A stretch of DNA of 64,000 bases from JAFNAG01 sp963824985 (GTDB taxonomy: Bacteria > Acidobacteriota > UBA6911), in NCBI GenBank assembly GCA_963824985.1, contig CAWGRQ010000024.1:248001-312000 (forward strand), given 5' to 3'. This document shows positions 17,647 through 26,276 of this stretch, in pieces; position 1 is the first letter of the stretch; each line of letters begins with the position of its first letter. A model generated the notes under the pieces. The model was not told the origin of the DNA, searched no databases, and saw nothing but the letters and a program-made list of their open reading frames with translations. The translations under genes were made by a program, and so were the position numbers.

Positions 17647-19127
17647 CGGATATAGATCCAAGTATCCTCGTTTTTCCCCGTCGTCACCATTTCGCCGGTC
17701 ATGGTGATCCCCAGAACGCGCAGATTCTTATAAGGCGGGCGCGGCTCCAGGGGGATCGTGCTGACCGGTTGATAGCCCGGGCCGGCGCCCTCGCTCTTAA
17801 TCGCAAAGATCTGTATGGAATTGCTGTCGAGAACGTAGAGATGGTCCAACAGGTCAAGAGCAAACGATTGAATGGTCCCCTCTTTCCCCGACACCGGCGC
17901 GGGTACCACGCCGGATATCTGGCTTCCTTCGCGGGAAAAGATCTGAATGCCTTTTCCGGCCGCATCCAGCACAAACAGATCGCCGCGCGCGCCGATCCTG
18001 ACGAGGCCTCCCCGAACCGGGGACAGGACCGTCAGGGCCAGATTCCCGCCGTCGTCGGCGTGGCCCCGCAGCAAGCCGGCGTCCTGATCGAGAAGGTACA
18101 CATCCCCGCGATCGTCAACCGCCAGGGATCGAAGCCTCCTGAGCGATCTGGGCTTGCCGGCGGTGCTCACTGAGAGCGGCACGAAGCTCCCGCTCCCAAG
18201 ATCAATGCCATCCTCGGTGAGGGAATAGAGCCGTCCCTCCCCCGTGTTGGCCACATCGACGATCTTGCGCGCGGCCCTTGCCTCGACAACCTTTCCCGCC
18301 GGAGTTATCCGCACGATCTGCTCTTTATCGACGAGAATGAACTCCCCAGCGCTCAACGCGAGGGATTGCGGATCCTTGAGCCCCGTGAAACCTTCGAGGC
18401 GCACCGGCACAACCTCATCAAAAATCGCTCCGACAGGAGCGGGAGAAGGCAAGGAGAAACGATAAGAAGTAAATAAAAAGTTCCGGGTGTCGCCATAGAT
18501 GGTCGGCAATTCCGTAACTGCAAGCGCATGCCGGAAATGCCGTGTGGCGGCGCCGGCATCTCCCTGGAACGAAGCGCCGAGCCCCAGAATCATGTGGGCG
18601 TTCGCAAGGAGCGGCGAATACGGGTCGGCCTCGAGAACCTGGCGGGCCAGTGACTCCGCGCGCCTGTAATCCCGCGCGCGCAGGGCGGCGTCCGCCTGTG
18701 CCTGCACGCCGAGAAGAGAGCCCTCGAACACCGGATCAGAGAGGGTGGCGGCCGCGCTGTCCGCCTGGCCGTGAACCGCCGCCTGGTAATAAGCCCGCAG
18801 GATTTCAATGCGCCTGAGCACCTTTGCCAACCCCGGATTCCCGGCCCCGCGCTCCGTGAGCGCCTTCAGCCGCGCCGGTAGATCCGGCACCGATCCCGGG
18901 TGAAGCAACCCGATTGCGTGAATGGTTTCCAGCAGGTCAGGAAAGAACGGAGAAGAGGGTGTCTCGTTTGCGATCGCGTCCAGCCTGCGCACCAGTCCGG
19001 GAAGCCCGACGGTCGGAGCGGCCGCCAGCGCCTCGTAATAGAGCGCACGCACCCGATCCTGGACCGCCCCCTGCGGCAACAGCAACGCGAGAAACAGCGC
19101 CAGAAAGCACTTCCCGAAAACCGCCAT
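17643..19127 (-). CDS. exported TPR protein with NHL/propeller-like C-terminal half
   Basis: The 494-residue product begins with a signal peptide (FGKCFLALFLALLLPQGAV), then helical TPR-like repeats up to about residue 220 (RRAESLARQVLEADPYSPL, HFRHALAVTELPTI). The second half has beta-propeller style repeats with LAVDDRGDVYLLDQDAGL, IGARGDLFVLDAAGKGI and LDLLDHLYVLDSNSIQI. This suggests a structural or binding protein rather than an enzyme. ATG 19127 is preceded by GAGG. The stop overlaps the start of the PEGA protein gene by 4 bases, so the pair is almost certainly co-translated and functionally linked. Confidence 0.72.
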   Translation of the reverse strand: MAVFGKCFLALFLALLLPQGAVQDRVRALYYEALAAAPTVGLPGLVRRLDAIANETPSSPFFPDLLETIHAIGLLHPGSVPDLPARLKALTERGAGNPGLAKVLRRIEILRAYYQAAVHGQADSAAATLSDPVFEGSLLGVQAQADAALRARDYRRAESLARQVLEADPYSPLLANAHMILGLGASFQGDAGAATRHFRHALAVTELPTIYGDTRNFLFTSYRFSLPSPAPVGAIFDEVVPVRLEGFTGLKDPQSLALSAGEFILVDKEQIVRITPAGKVVEARAARKIVDVANTGEGRLYSLTEDGIDLGSGSFVPLSVSTAGKPRSLRRLRSLAVDDRGDVYLLDQDAGLLRGHADDGGNLALTVLSPVRGGLVRIGARGDLFVLDAAGKGIQIFSREGSQISGVVPAPVSGKEGTIQSFALDLLDHLYVLDSNSIQIFAIKSEGAGPGYQPVSTIPLEPRPPYKNLRVLGITMTGEMVTTGKNEDTWIYIR

Positions 19128-19263
19128 GCGAGCCTCGCCAGCGCCCCGTGGGGCGGCCAATCACTCTACTCCAACGAAGGTCCAGATCCTGCGTGCTCGT
19201 ATATGCTTATCGACAACTCGAATTATAACAACACGGAAGAGAGAATCGGGCCGAAATTCGCGG

Positions 19264-21897
19264 CTAGCGCACCAGCGCGTTGAACAGAAATTTATAGGTG
19301 CCGTGAGTCTGCGCCCGGTTCTGGGTCCGGAACCCGATGAGAATCACTTTGCCCTCCCCAAAGGCGATCGAGGCCATGGCCGTCTTGCCGGCAATGTATT
19401 TCTCGCCGTTCAGCCAGCCGCTCCGCTCGACATTGCGATCGGTATAGCGAACGATGATCTGGTTCTTTTCGTTGTGTTCGGTCGCCGCCACATCGAAAGC
19501 CGGGCTGTAGTGGAACAGCACCAGGGCGTCTTCAGGCATCCCGTATGCCAGGGGATTTGTGGTGTCGACCTTCACACGCAAAGTCGATCCGGGACAGAAG
19601 AACTCCTTGGTGCTCAGGCCGGCCACCACGTTGCGGACCGGCAAGCCCAGCCGGGTGATCGCGAAATCGGTGGCCCCGCCGAGCGTGATCAGGGTGCCGC
19701 CCTTGGCCACAAAGTCCCTGATCGCGTTCACGCCATCGTTGCCGATGCCGCTCCGGTACTCCGGCGGTGTTGAGTCGGGAACGCCGGCAAATCCGCCGCG
19801 GCCCCCTCCGCCCCCTCTGCCTCCGTCGGGCTCGCCGGTAATGGTGCCGGTGCTGTCGTCCGCAAAGATGAACACATCATAATTGGCGTTGAGATTGCCC
19901 TTCCTGATCTCGGCGTCATAGACGCTCCTGAACGGGAACATGAACTGCCCTTCAAAAAGAAAGCGCGTCCAGCCCTCGTCCATGTTGCCGCCCCGATAGC
20001 GCTGATACATGCCGATCCGCAGCCGCTTCAGATCGTGGGCCTGCTTCGGCTCCGCCTTCAGCGGGCTGAAATCGACCCCGGTCTGCCTCGCAACATCCGC
20101 GACCAACGAATCGGGCGCCGACGCCGCCACCAGGAAATCGCCCCGCCGCACGCCGTCTCCATCCCCATCGGCGCGCCGCATCGGCACGTTCCGGTCAAAG
20201 AGCAGGTTCATCGCCTTGAAAGCGTCGTTAAGCCGCCCATCGATAACGTAACCCGCAGGACCCTTGGCCACCTTGCCGGCCGGCTCGATCCGGGTGGCGA
20301 CCTTCGCAAAATCGGCCTTCAGCGCCGCGCCCAACGGGTCGGCTTTGATGCCCATGTATTCGGCCAGCACGTCCTGGCCCATGTCATAGGGCCTGATCGG
20401 CGTCCCGTCCTGCTGCCGCGTCCACTCGTTGTCCGGGTAGTGCGTCTCACCCAGCAGGTATCGGATGAGTCCCATCTTGGGCTGTGCCAGCGCCACGTAG
20501 AAGGAGCCGGCGGGATAGATCACACCGTCCGGCGTGGTGAAGCCTTTGGCGGACTGCATCACTTCGATGCCCTGGTTGAGCATTGCGTTGATCAACTTGT
20601 TGAGCGTGAGCGGATCGTTCTGGCTTGTCGAGATCGCATACGCCGCCGGATTGCCTTTGGCGCCCCGCTCCGTCTGACGGGTCGCCTTCAGATAAGTGTC
20701 CCAGACGATGGTTTCGGAATTGCGCGCCACGCAGTCCAACAGCGCCCAGGCCGCCACCTTCTGGCGCTCGACGATGTCCCGGAGACGCCACCACCCGCCC
20801 GGCCACGGATTCGGGAAGTTCATCTGTTCCTGTGTCGGGTGCTCGAGGTTGCGCGCCGCGCTCGCGATCTGGCTCGGATCGATGTAGAGCGGAGTGGCCA
20901 GCCGCGCGCTCGCCGATTCGGTCAGCATCCCGGCGATGTTGTGAAACGGGGTGATCCAGTGAAACCCGAAATGGCCCCACCCCGAATACTGGCCGTCATT
21001 CATCACCCCCGACAGTCCGGCCTCTTCCGCCTTGTTCGCCATCTCGGCGCCGTACCACGCCGATTCCCGCCACACCAGAGGATCGGCCAGCGGACGAATC
21101 GGCTCCGCGTAGGGCGGGTAGTAGATCCGCGCGCCATAGCTGCCCATGTGGTGGAAGTCAAAATACGCCTGGGGCTTCCACTCCGTGAACAGCACCTGGC
21201 CCGCGTACTGCGACTCCTTCATGTTCATCGTAAGGGCATCGCGGTTGTTATCGTGGCCGATATATTTGTTGTACAGCCACGGCGGTCCCGACCCTTCGTA
21301 TTCGGTCCCGAGATACTTGTTGTAGAAGTCGGTCACCATGATCTCGCCGTCCGGATTGAAGGAGGGAATGAGCAGGAAGATGACGTTGTCGAGGATCCTC
21401 TGCGCCTCGGGATCGGTTCGCGTCAGGAGGTCGTAGGCGAGCTCGGGCGACATCTGAGCCCCGCCAATCTCGGTGGCGTGCATGCTCATCGTCATCGCAA
21501 CCAGCGGTCTGCTCGCCGCCGCAATCTTCCTCGCCTCGGCTTCCGGAATCCCGCGCGGATCGCTGAGCCTGAGATTGTTCTGCCGCAGCGTTTCCAGGTT
21601 CTTCAGGTTTGCCGGCGACGTGAAAATGCACAGGAGGAAGGGATTGCCCATCTCGGTCGGGCCCATGTTGATTACCTTGAGCTTGCCGCCGCTCTCCTTC
21701 TCCAGAATCTGGTAGTACTCCACCAGCTTATCCCAGCGCGCTATCTTCCGGTCGGCGCCCATCTGGAAGCCGAAGAATTTTTCAGGAGACGTGACCTGGC
21801 TCTGCGCCTGAACGTCTTGGGTCGGGAGCCCTGAACCGGCAAAAGCCAGCGCCAAAATAATGAGAAGCGCCCAGACGACTCTCATTTCCCTGTTCAT
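19264..21897 (-). CDS. exported M14-family zinc metallopeptidase
   Basis: A zinc carboxypeptidase-like enzyme acting outside the cytoplasm. The 877-residue precursor has a signal peptide (WALLIILALAFAGSGLP). The M14 zinc site starts with SMHATEIGG, giving the HxxE ligands His140 and Glu143, followed by LLIPSFNPDGE, HDNNRDAL and the third-ligand region FDFHHMGSYG. The C-terminal 400 residues form an extra region with a Gly/Arg-rich loop (GGGGGRGG) and a segment resembling a glutamine-amidotransferase-like fold (FVAKGGTLITLGGATDFA). The ATG at 21897 is preceded by GGAGGG at 6 bases. It is monocistronic. Substrate cannot be deduced; large M14 proteins like this are common in Acidobacteriota and Bacteroidetes. 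Confidence 0.88.
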   Translation of the reverse strand: MNREMRVVWALLIILALAFAGSGLPTQDVQAQSQVTSPEKFFGFQMGADRKIARWDKLVEYYQILEKESGGKLKVINMGPTEMGNPFLLCIFTSPANLKNLETLRQNNLRLSDPRGIPEAEARKIAAASRPLVAMTMSMHATEIGGAQMSPELAYDLLTRTDPEAQRILDNVIFLLIPSFNPDGEIMVTDFYNKYLGTEYEGSGPPWLYNKYIGHDNNRDALTMNMKESQYAGQVLFTEWKPQAYFDFHHMGSYGARIYYPPYAEPIRPLADPLVWRESAWYGAEMANKAEEAGLSGVMNDGQYSGWGHFGFHWITPFHNIAGMLTESASARLATPLYIDPSQIASAARNLEHPTQEQMNFPNPWPGGWWRLRDIVERQKVAAWALLDCVARNSETIVWDTYLKATRQTERGAKGNPAAYAISTSQNDPLTLNKLINAMLNQGIEVMQSAKGFTTPDGVIYPAGSFYVALAQPKMGLIRYLLGETHYPDNEWTRQQDGTPIRPYDMGQDVLAEYMGIKADPLGAALKADFAKVATRIEPAGKVAKGPAGYVIDGRLNDAFKAMNLLFDRNVPMRRADGDGDGVRRGDFLVAASAPDSLVADVARQTGVDFSPLKAEPKQAHDLKRLRIGMYQRYRGGNMDEGWTRFLFEGQFMFPFRSVYDAEIRKGNLNANYDVFIFADDSTGTITGEPDGGRGGGGGRGGFAGVPDSTPPEYRSGIGNDGVNAIRDFVAKGGTLITLGGATDFAITRLGLPVRNVVAGLSTKEFFCPGSTLRVKVDTTNPLAYGMPEDALVLFHYSPAFDVAATEHNEKNQIIVRYTDRNVERSGWLNGEKYIAGKTAMASIAFGEGKVILIGFRTQNRAQTHGTYKFLFNALVR

Positions 21898-22232
21898 TGG
21901 AATCCCTCCGTGGTCAATGTGCGCGCGCAAGCGGATTGCTCACTTAATGGGTTTGCAGCTGCCTTACCGAGGCTTGCCCGACCATGTTCATCGGTGTGAG
22001 TTGTCCAACAAGCCTCAGATGGATCCCGGCAACGACCGGGAATTCCTGCTTGGCAGGAAGTTTTTCATTTCTTGAAATTCTTTTATTCGATAGGGGATAC
22101 TACAGTTGTATCGCTGCGGCGGTCAACGAGAATCGTTGCCGGCGGGCTGAGTGACACTCAGAGCAACTACCCACAGCCGCGACCGTCAGGCCAAGAAATC
22201 TATGGACAGGCGCGCACGGCGCTCGATTGCCG

Positions 22233-22805
22233 TTATGGGAGCGGGTTGCCCGCCATTTGCCAGGCCTTGATGGCGGCGATGGGGTGGATGAGCATGATGA
22301 TATTCAGAACCAGGTTATCGCGCACCCATAACAGCATGCCCACCTCAGCGACCACCATTAACGCGAGGCTGACCCTTACCTGAATACGCGCGGCCAGCAG
22401 GAAACCGGCAGACATCATCATGATATCGCTCAGCGAATTGACCACGCTGTCGCCTACATAGCCGAGTGCAATGGTTACTTCGCGGTAGCGGTCGATAATA
22501 AAAGGGGAGTTTTCCAGGATTTCCCAACCGGCTTCCAGAATGACGGCGATCAAGAGCCTCTGGCGCACCGGCAGCCTGCGGGCGACTGTCCACAAGAGGG
22601 CGTAGAACAGCAGGCCGTGCACAACGTGCGATAATGAATAAGGGTCGGCGAATCGCTGTGATTGTTCACTGCTCCAGATATCGCCTTCCCACCATCCGAA
22701 TTTATCGTCGGGTCCGAACGGGAGGCGACCCATGGCCAGTTCAACCCACGCAGTAAGGATGAGCACTGCCGCAGCCGCGCCGATGATCCAGAGCCAGCGT
22801 CTCAT
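22233..22805 (-). CDS. DUF2585 family membrane protein
   Basis: The 190-residue protein has an N-terminal hydrophobic helix (LWIIGAAAAVLILTAW) and three or four further membrane helices. The middle region (GWWEGDIWSSEQSQRFADPY, LSHVVHGLLFYALLW, WEILENSPFIIDRYR, GYVGDSVVNSLSDI) is the hallmark of DUF2585 proteins. No function is established for this family. The ATG at 22805 has no strong ribosome binding site. A longer frame to 22871 reads non-conserved sequence and was rejected. Confidence 0.85.
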   Translation of the reverse strand: MRRWLWIIGAAAAVLILTAWVELAMGRLPFGPDDKFGWWEGDIWSSEQSQRFADPYSLSHVVHGLLFYALLWTVARRLPVRQRLLIAVILEAGWEILENSPFIIDRYREVTIALGYVGDSVVNSLSDIMMMSAGFLLAARIQVRVSLALMVVAEVGMLLWVRDNLVLNIIMLIHPIAAIKAWQMAGNPLP

Positions 22806-22963
22806 CGGGGCAGTATATAGCACGCCATCAGGGAAATTCGGCCCTATTGTCGATCCTCTTTGCCGGGCCATGAGATTCCGGAGACCTCACCGACTGCCTT
22901 GGACTGCGGGAATTACGCTGCGTTCTTTAAGGTCACTCTGGAAGGCTCCTTTCGGGGCGCATG

Positions 22964-23446
22964 CTAACCGGGAGCATTCTCTTTCAGCATCTTGTCCGGC
23001 ATTTGAACCGCGACGACCTCCCCTCGGACACAAATAACTCCTGCCACCGCAATGGTCGCCGTCACGATGATTTTGCGTCCCTTGATCTCCAATGCTCTGC
23101 CGCGGATCTCCAGCGGCGGCCCCAAGGGGGTGGGCTTGAGGTAATCGACCTTCAGCGAGGCGGTCACGAACCGGAAGGGAGGGAGGGTAGCCGGATCCCG
23201 GTTTTCCGCGCGATAGGCCGCGGCCGCCGCGGTTCCGGTTCCGTGACAGTCGATCAACGAAGCGAGAAGACCGCCGTAAACGTATCCCGGGATGGAGATG
23301 TGATACGGTTTCGGTTGGAAAAGAGTCACAACCTCATCTCCGTCCCAGTAGCTCTTGATCTGATAACCGTGCTCGTTGAGCCTCCCGCAGCCGTAGCAAT
23401 AGCTCACATCGGGAGGATAAAAATCCTGTATGGCTTTTCCGTTCAT
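22964..23446 (-). CDS. hotdog-fold thioesterase, PaaI type
   Basis: The 160-residue protein belongs to the PaaI-like acyl-CoA thioesterase group, which hydrolyses acyl- or aryl-CoA thioesters. It has an N-terminal CYGCGRLN segment, then GYVYGGLLASLIDCHGTGTA, the hotdog-helix region with the Asp and His expected near the active site, and the strand segment ASLKVDYLKPTPLG. The ATG at 23446 has only a weak GAAGA; a TTG seven codons upstream is possible. It lies alone, followed downstream by the divergent end of DUF2585. The natural substrate is not known. Confidence 0.82.
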   Translation of the reverse strand: MNGKAIQDFYPPDVSYCYGCGRLNEHGYQIKSYWDGDEVVTLFQPKPYHISIPGYVYGGLLASLIDCHGTGTAAAAAYRAENRDPATLPPFRFVTASLKVDYLKPTPLGPPLEIRGRALEIKGRKIIVTATIAVAGVICVRGEVVAVQMPDKMLKENAPG

Positions 23447-23482
23447 AAGATCTTCGTCCCTCAGCAAATCTTACCAGAGTTC

Positions 23483-23640
23483 CGGTGACCGGCGCCATAA
23501 CCTCGAAATTCCGTCACAGAAGCGGCGGTTTTGCGCCGCATTCCCAAGGGTGCGGCAAATCGCTTGCATCGTCATCTCCAGTCAACCGCTCCGTCATGGC
23601 TTGCCATGCCTGAATTTAGAGGTTATGGCGCCGGTCACCG
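23483..23640. repeat. MITE-like element D with 29-bp near-perfect inverted ends
   Basis: Positions 23483-23511 (CGGTGACCGGCGCCATAACC...) and 23612-23640 are inverted copies matching at 28 of 29 positions. The 158-bp element fills the gap between the thioesterase gene and the promoter region of the sulfur cluster. It has an internal GC-rich hairpin and no coding content. Confidence 0.7.
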
Positions 23641-23657
23641 AAATCCCTTCTTTGTCA

Positions 23658-23686
23658 TTGACAAGTATTCTAGTATCTGCTGAATT
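23658..23686 (+). promoter_or_regulatory. candidate promoter of the sulfur cluster
   Basis: TTGACA at 23658-23663 is followed after 17 bases by TGAATT, with TGC just before it as an extended -10. The spacer and -10 region contain an imperfect dyad (TAGTA ... TTACTA), a possible operator for the ArsR-type regulator encoded 730 bases downstream. The -10 is weak, so this is tentative. Confidence 0.35.
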
Positions 23687-23773
23687 ACTAAAACATCGGG
23701 TGGCAGAAAAGCGGACTGTCAAATCGAACTGTCAGGTAATGCTGCGTGTCCGAGCCCCGCAATCACAAGAGAT

Positions 23774-24340
23774 ATGGAGATTCGATTGCCAATGCACACT
23801 CTCAGCAGGTTTGCCAAATGGGGAATCGCTTGGGCCTTCATTTTCGCCCTGGCGGCGTCGGTTGTGTGGCTCACGGGAAGTGAGCGGATAAACACTGCCT
23901 CCGAGTACTACGGGCGGGCACTCGTCAACAGCCTGCAGCGCGAACCTGAGCCTGCCGATCCGTGGACGGCTGACCGGCTATTAGAAGCGCAGCAGCTGGC
24001 AAATAGCGTTTCCGATCCGGGCGAGAGCAAGCCGCTGGTTCTTTATTTTGGTCCCGCCGTGCTCTTTAGGAGAGAGCATGTACCGGGCGCGAAACTGATC
24101 GGGCCATTATCCGAGCCTGACGGACCGAAAAATCTGCAAAAAGAGGTGAGGAATTTGGGGAGAGATACGGAAATTGTCCTTTATTGCGGCTGTTGCCCCT
24201 GGAATGTGTGCCCGAATGTTCGGCCCGCCTTCCAGGTGCTGCAAGACATGGGATTCAAAAAAGTAAAGGTACTGTATCTTCCAAATAACTTCAGACAGAA
24301 CTGGGTCAATAAGGGATTCCCGGTCCAAAGGGAACAATGA
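23774..24340 (+). CDS. membrane-anchored rhodanese-like protein
   Basis: The 188-residue protein has one N-terminal membrane segment (residues about 16-34, GIAWAFIFALAASVVWL) and a rhodanese fold outside it: LVLYFGPAVLFRREHVPGA, then the active-site loop LYCGCCPWNVCPN. The loop is richer in cysteine than the classic CRxGx[RT] loop and is suited to persulfide transfer. The fold suggests sulfane-sulfur handling at the membrane surface. ATG 23774 is used; ATG 23792 is an alternative. It is the first gene after the candidate promoter and precedes an ArsR-rhodanese regulator by 80 bases. Confidence 0.82.
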   Translation: MEIRLPMHTLSRFAKWGIAWAFIFALAASVVWLTGSERINTASEYYGRALVNSLQREPEPADPWTADRLLEAQQLANSVSDPGESKPLVLYFGPAVLFRREHVPGAKLIGPLSEPDGPKNLQKEVRNLGRDTEIVLYCGCCPWNVCPNVRPAFQVLQDMGFKKVKVLYLPNNFRQNWVNKGFPVQREQ

Positions 24341-24354
24341 CACCGGCACGCGAT

Positions 24355-24390
24355 CTCATTCATTCCCTTCGTCGGTAATGAACGAATGAG
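24355..24390. promoter_or_regulatory. inverted repeat upstream of the ArsR gene, possible operator
   Basis: CTCATTCATTC (24355-24365) and GAACGAATGAG (24380-24390) are inverted arms matching at 10 of 11 positions, 30 bases before the ArsR-type ATG. ArsR proteins bind such AT-leaning dyads, so autoregulation is plausible. It could instead be a terminator hairpin for the rhodanese gene. Confidence 0.35.
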
Positions 24391-24419
24391 AACAAGATCT
24401 GATTGAGAGCCATAACTTT

Positions 24420-25098
24420 ATGTCGAGTCCAAATCGTCAGTACAAGACCTCAATTTACGAACAATTCTCCCGCATTGGCAAAGCCATCTCCAATCCCAGC
24501 CGGTTGGAGCTATTGGAGCTCCTGTGCCAGGCGCCTCGAACCGTGGAAGTCCTGGCCAGGGAAGCCAATCTTGGTGTGGCCAACACGTCACAGCACCTAA
24601 AAGCGCTCCGCGCTGCTCGCTTGATAGAGGCCGAAAAAGCAGGTCTTTTCGTGACCTACCGGCTGGCTGACGAGGCGGTCTGCCAATTCTTCCGCTCGCT
24701 GCGCATACTGGCCGAGATTCGCCTGACGGAGGTTGGGGAAATCACGCGCAACTTCCTGCAGGGCCGCGAAGGAATGGAACCTATCGATCGGAAGGCACTC
24801 CTGGCTCGGGTAAGGCGCGGCGACGTCACGGTTCTGGATGTTCGACCAGCGGGAGGAATACAAGGCTGGGCACATACCGGGGGCGCTTTCGATTCCGCTC
24901 AAAGAACTCGAGCGGCGTCTTTCGGACCTGCCGCGGGATCGCGATGTCGTCGCCTACTGCCGAGGCCCCTATTGCGTGCTGGCTGTGCAGGCAGTTGAAA
25001 TCCTTCGGTCGCGCGGATTCAGCGCCTTCCGCCTGGAAGTGGGCGTCCAGGATTGGCGGGCGGAGGGCCTGCCCGTCGCCGGCGGCGAAGAGAGGTAG
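24420..25098 (+). pseudogene. ArsR-family regulator fused to a rhodanese domain (one frameshift)
   Basis: The first frame (24420 to about 24848) encodes a winged-helix ArsR domain: AISNPSRLELLELLC, then ANTSQHLKALRAARLIEAE, with cysteines at residues 36 and 88. It continues to VTVLDVRP. The rhodanese domain then proceeds in the next frame (to 25098): EEYKAGHIPGALSIPL, the active-site loop AYCRGPYC, and VQDWRAEGLPV. Removing one G from the GGG run near 24848 restores VLDVRPAEEYKAGHIPGA, so the original was a single ArsR-rhodanese protein. The regulator probably controls this cluster in response to sulfide or persulfide. Whether the shift is real, a sequencing error or recoded is unknown. Confidence 0.75.
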
Positions 25099-25102
25099 GA
25101 GT

Positions 25103-26262
25103 ATGGGCGATCGGTTCGAACAGCCGGTTTACCTGGACTACAACGCCACGACGCCGCATGCGCCCGAAGTTGTGGCGGCCATGAAGCCGTTTCTCGACGG
25201 TCACTTCGGGAATCCGTCCAGTGCCCACCGGTACGGCGCGACCACGCGCGCCGCGATAATCCAGGCGCGGTCCCAGGTTGCCGATCTTCTCAACTCGAAA
25301 CCGGAAGAAATCGTGTTTACCAGCGGCGGGACGGAGTCCAACAATTACGCCCTTCGCGGAGCTGCCTTGGCCGGTGCGCAGCGGGGACGCCACATCATTA
25401 CCAGCCTGATTGAGCATCCGGCGGTGACGGAGGTGTGCCGCCAATTAGAGGTCGAAGGCTTCGAAGTAACATGGCTTCCGGTGGATGGAGACGGGTTGGT
25501 GCGGGTTGCGGAGGCGGAGGCGGCGATGCGTCCGGACACCATCCTCATTACGCTCATGCATGCGAACAACGAAGTCGGCTCCATCCAGCCGATCCAGGCC
25601 GTGGCGGAGATCGCGCGGCGGCGCGGAATCATCTTTCACACCGACGCGGCACAGTCCATTGGCAAGATCCCCACCGACGTTCGCGAGCTTGGCGATTGAT
25701 CTCCTTACTGTTGCCGGGCACAAGCTCTACGCGCCCAAGGGAGTCGGCGCTCTCTATATCCGGGACGGGATCGCCCTTGATCCGCTTATGCGCGGGGCCG
25801 GTCAGGAGCAGGGGCGCAGACCGGGGACCGAAAACGTTCTCGAGATTGTCGGGCTCGGCAAGGCTTGCGAAGTGGCCGGGCGTGACCTGGCAAAGAACAT
25901 GGCGCGCATGCGGGAAACCCGCGATGAGTTGGAGCGGAGGGCTCCGCGAGATCATCGGGGACGTTCGAGTGAACGGGCACCCCGAGCAGCGCCTTCCCAA
26001 CACTCTGAGTCTGAGCATTCGCGGCGTCAACGCCAACGAGCTTCTCACCGCCATCGAGCCCTATGTTGCCGCGTCAGCGGGAGCCGCCTGTCATTCCGGC
26101 GAGGTTCTGATCTCGCATGTTCTTTGCGCGATGGGAGTCCCAGAGGATTGGGCTCGCGGCACCCTCCGGCTCTCTACCGGGAGGCGCACGACCCGGGAGG
26201 AAGTGCGTGACGCCGTAAACGCGATCGCGGAGGCTGTACGCAGGCTTCGCCGCACGGAATAA
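25103..26262 (+). pseudogene. NifS/IscS-type cysteine desulfurase (two frameshifts)
   Basis: Cysteine desulfurase removes sulfur from cysteine as an enzyme-bound persulfide, using PLP. Three frames together give a full-length protein of about 385 residues. Frame 1 has YLDYNATTPHAPEVV, FTSGGTESNN and HTDAAQSIGK and breaks at about 25690. Frame 2 has LLTVAGHKLYAPKGVG with the PLP lysine and RRPGTENVLEIVGL, and breaks at about 25940. Frame 3 has RLPNTLSLSIRGVN and the catalytic loop AGAACHSGE. Removing one G from GG near 25692 and one from GGG near 25938 joins them. The ribosome binding site is good and the gene starts 5 bases after the ArsR-rhodanese stop. All key residues survive, which argues against old decay. 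Confidence 0.75.
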
Positions 26263-26276
26263 AGGAGAGAACCAGC

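Noticed and set aside
20035..21834. Plus-strand open frame of 599 codons opposite the M14 peptidase
   Set aside because: No domain signs; the minus-strand frame holds the zinc motif and signal peptide, so this is a shadow.
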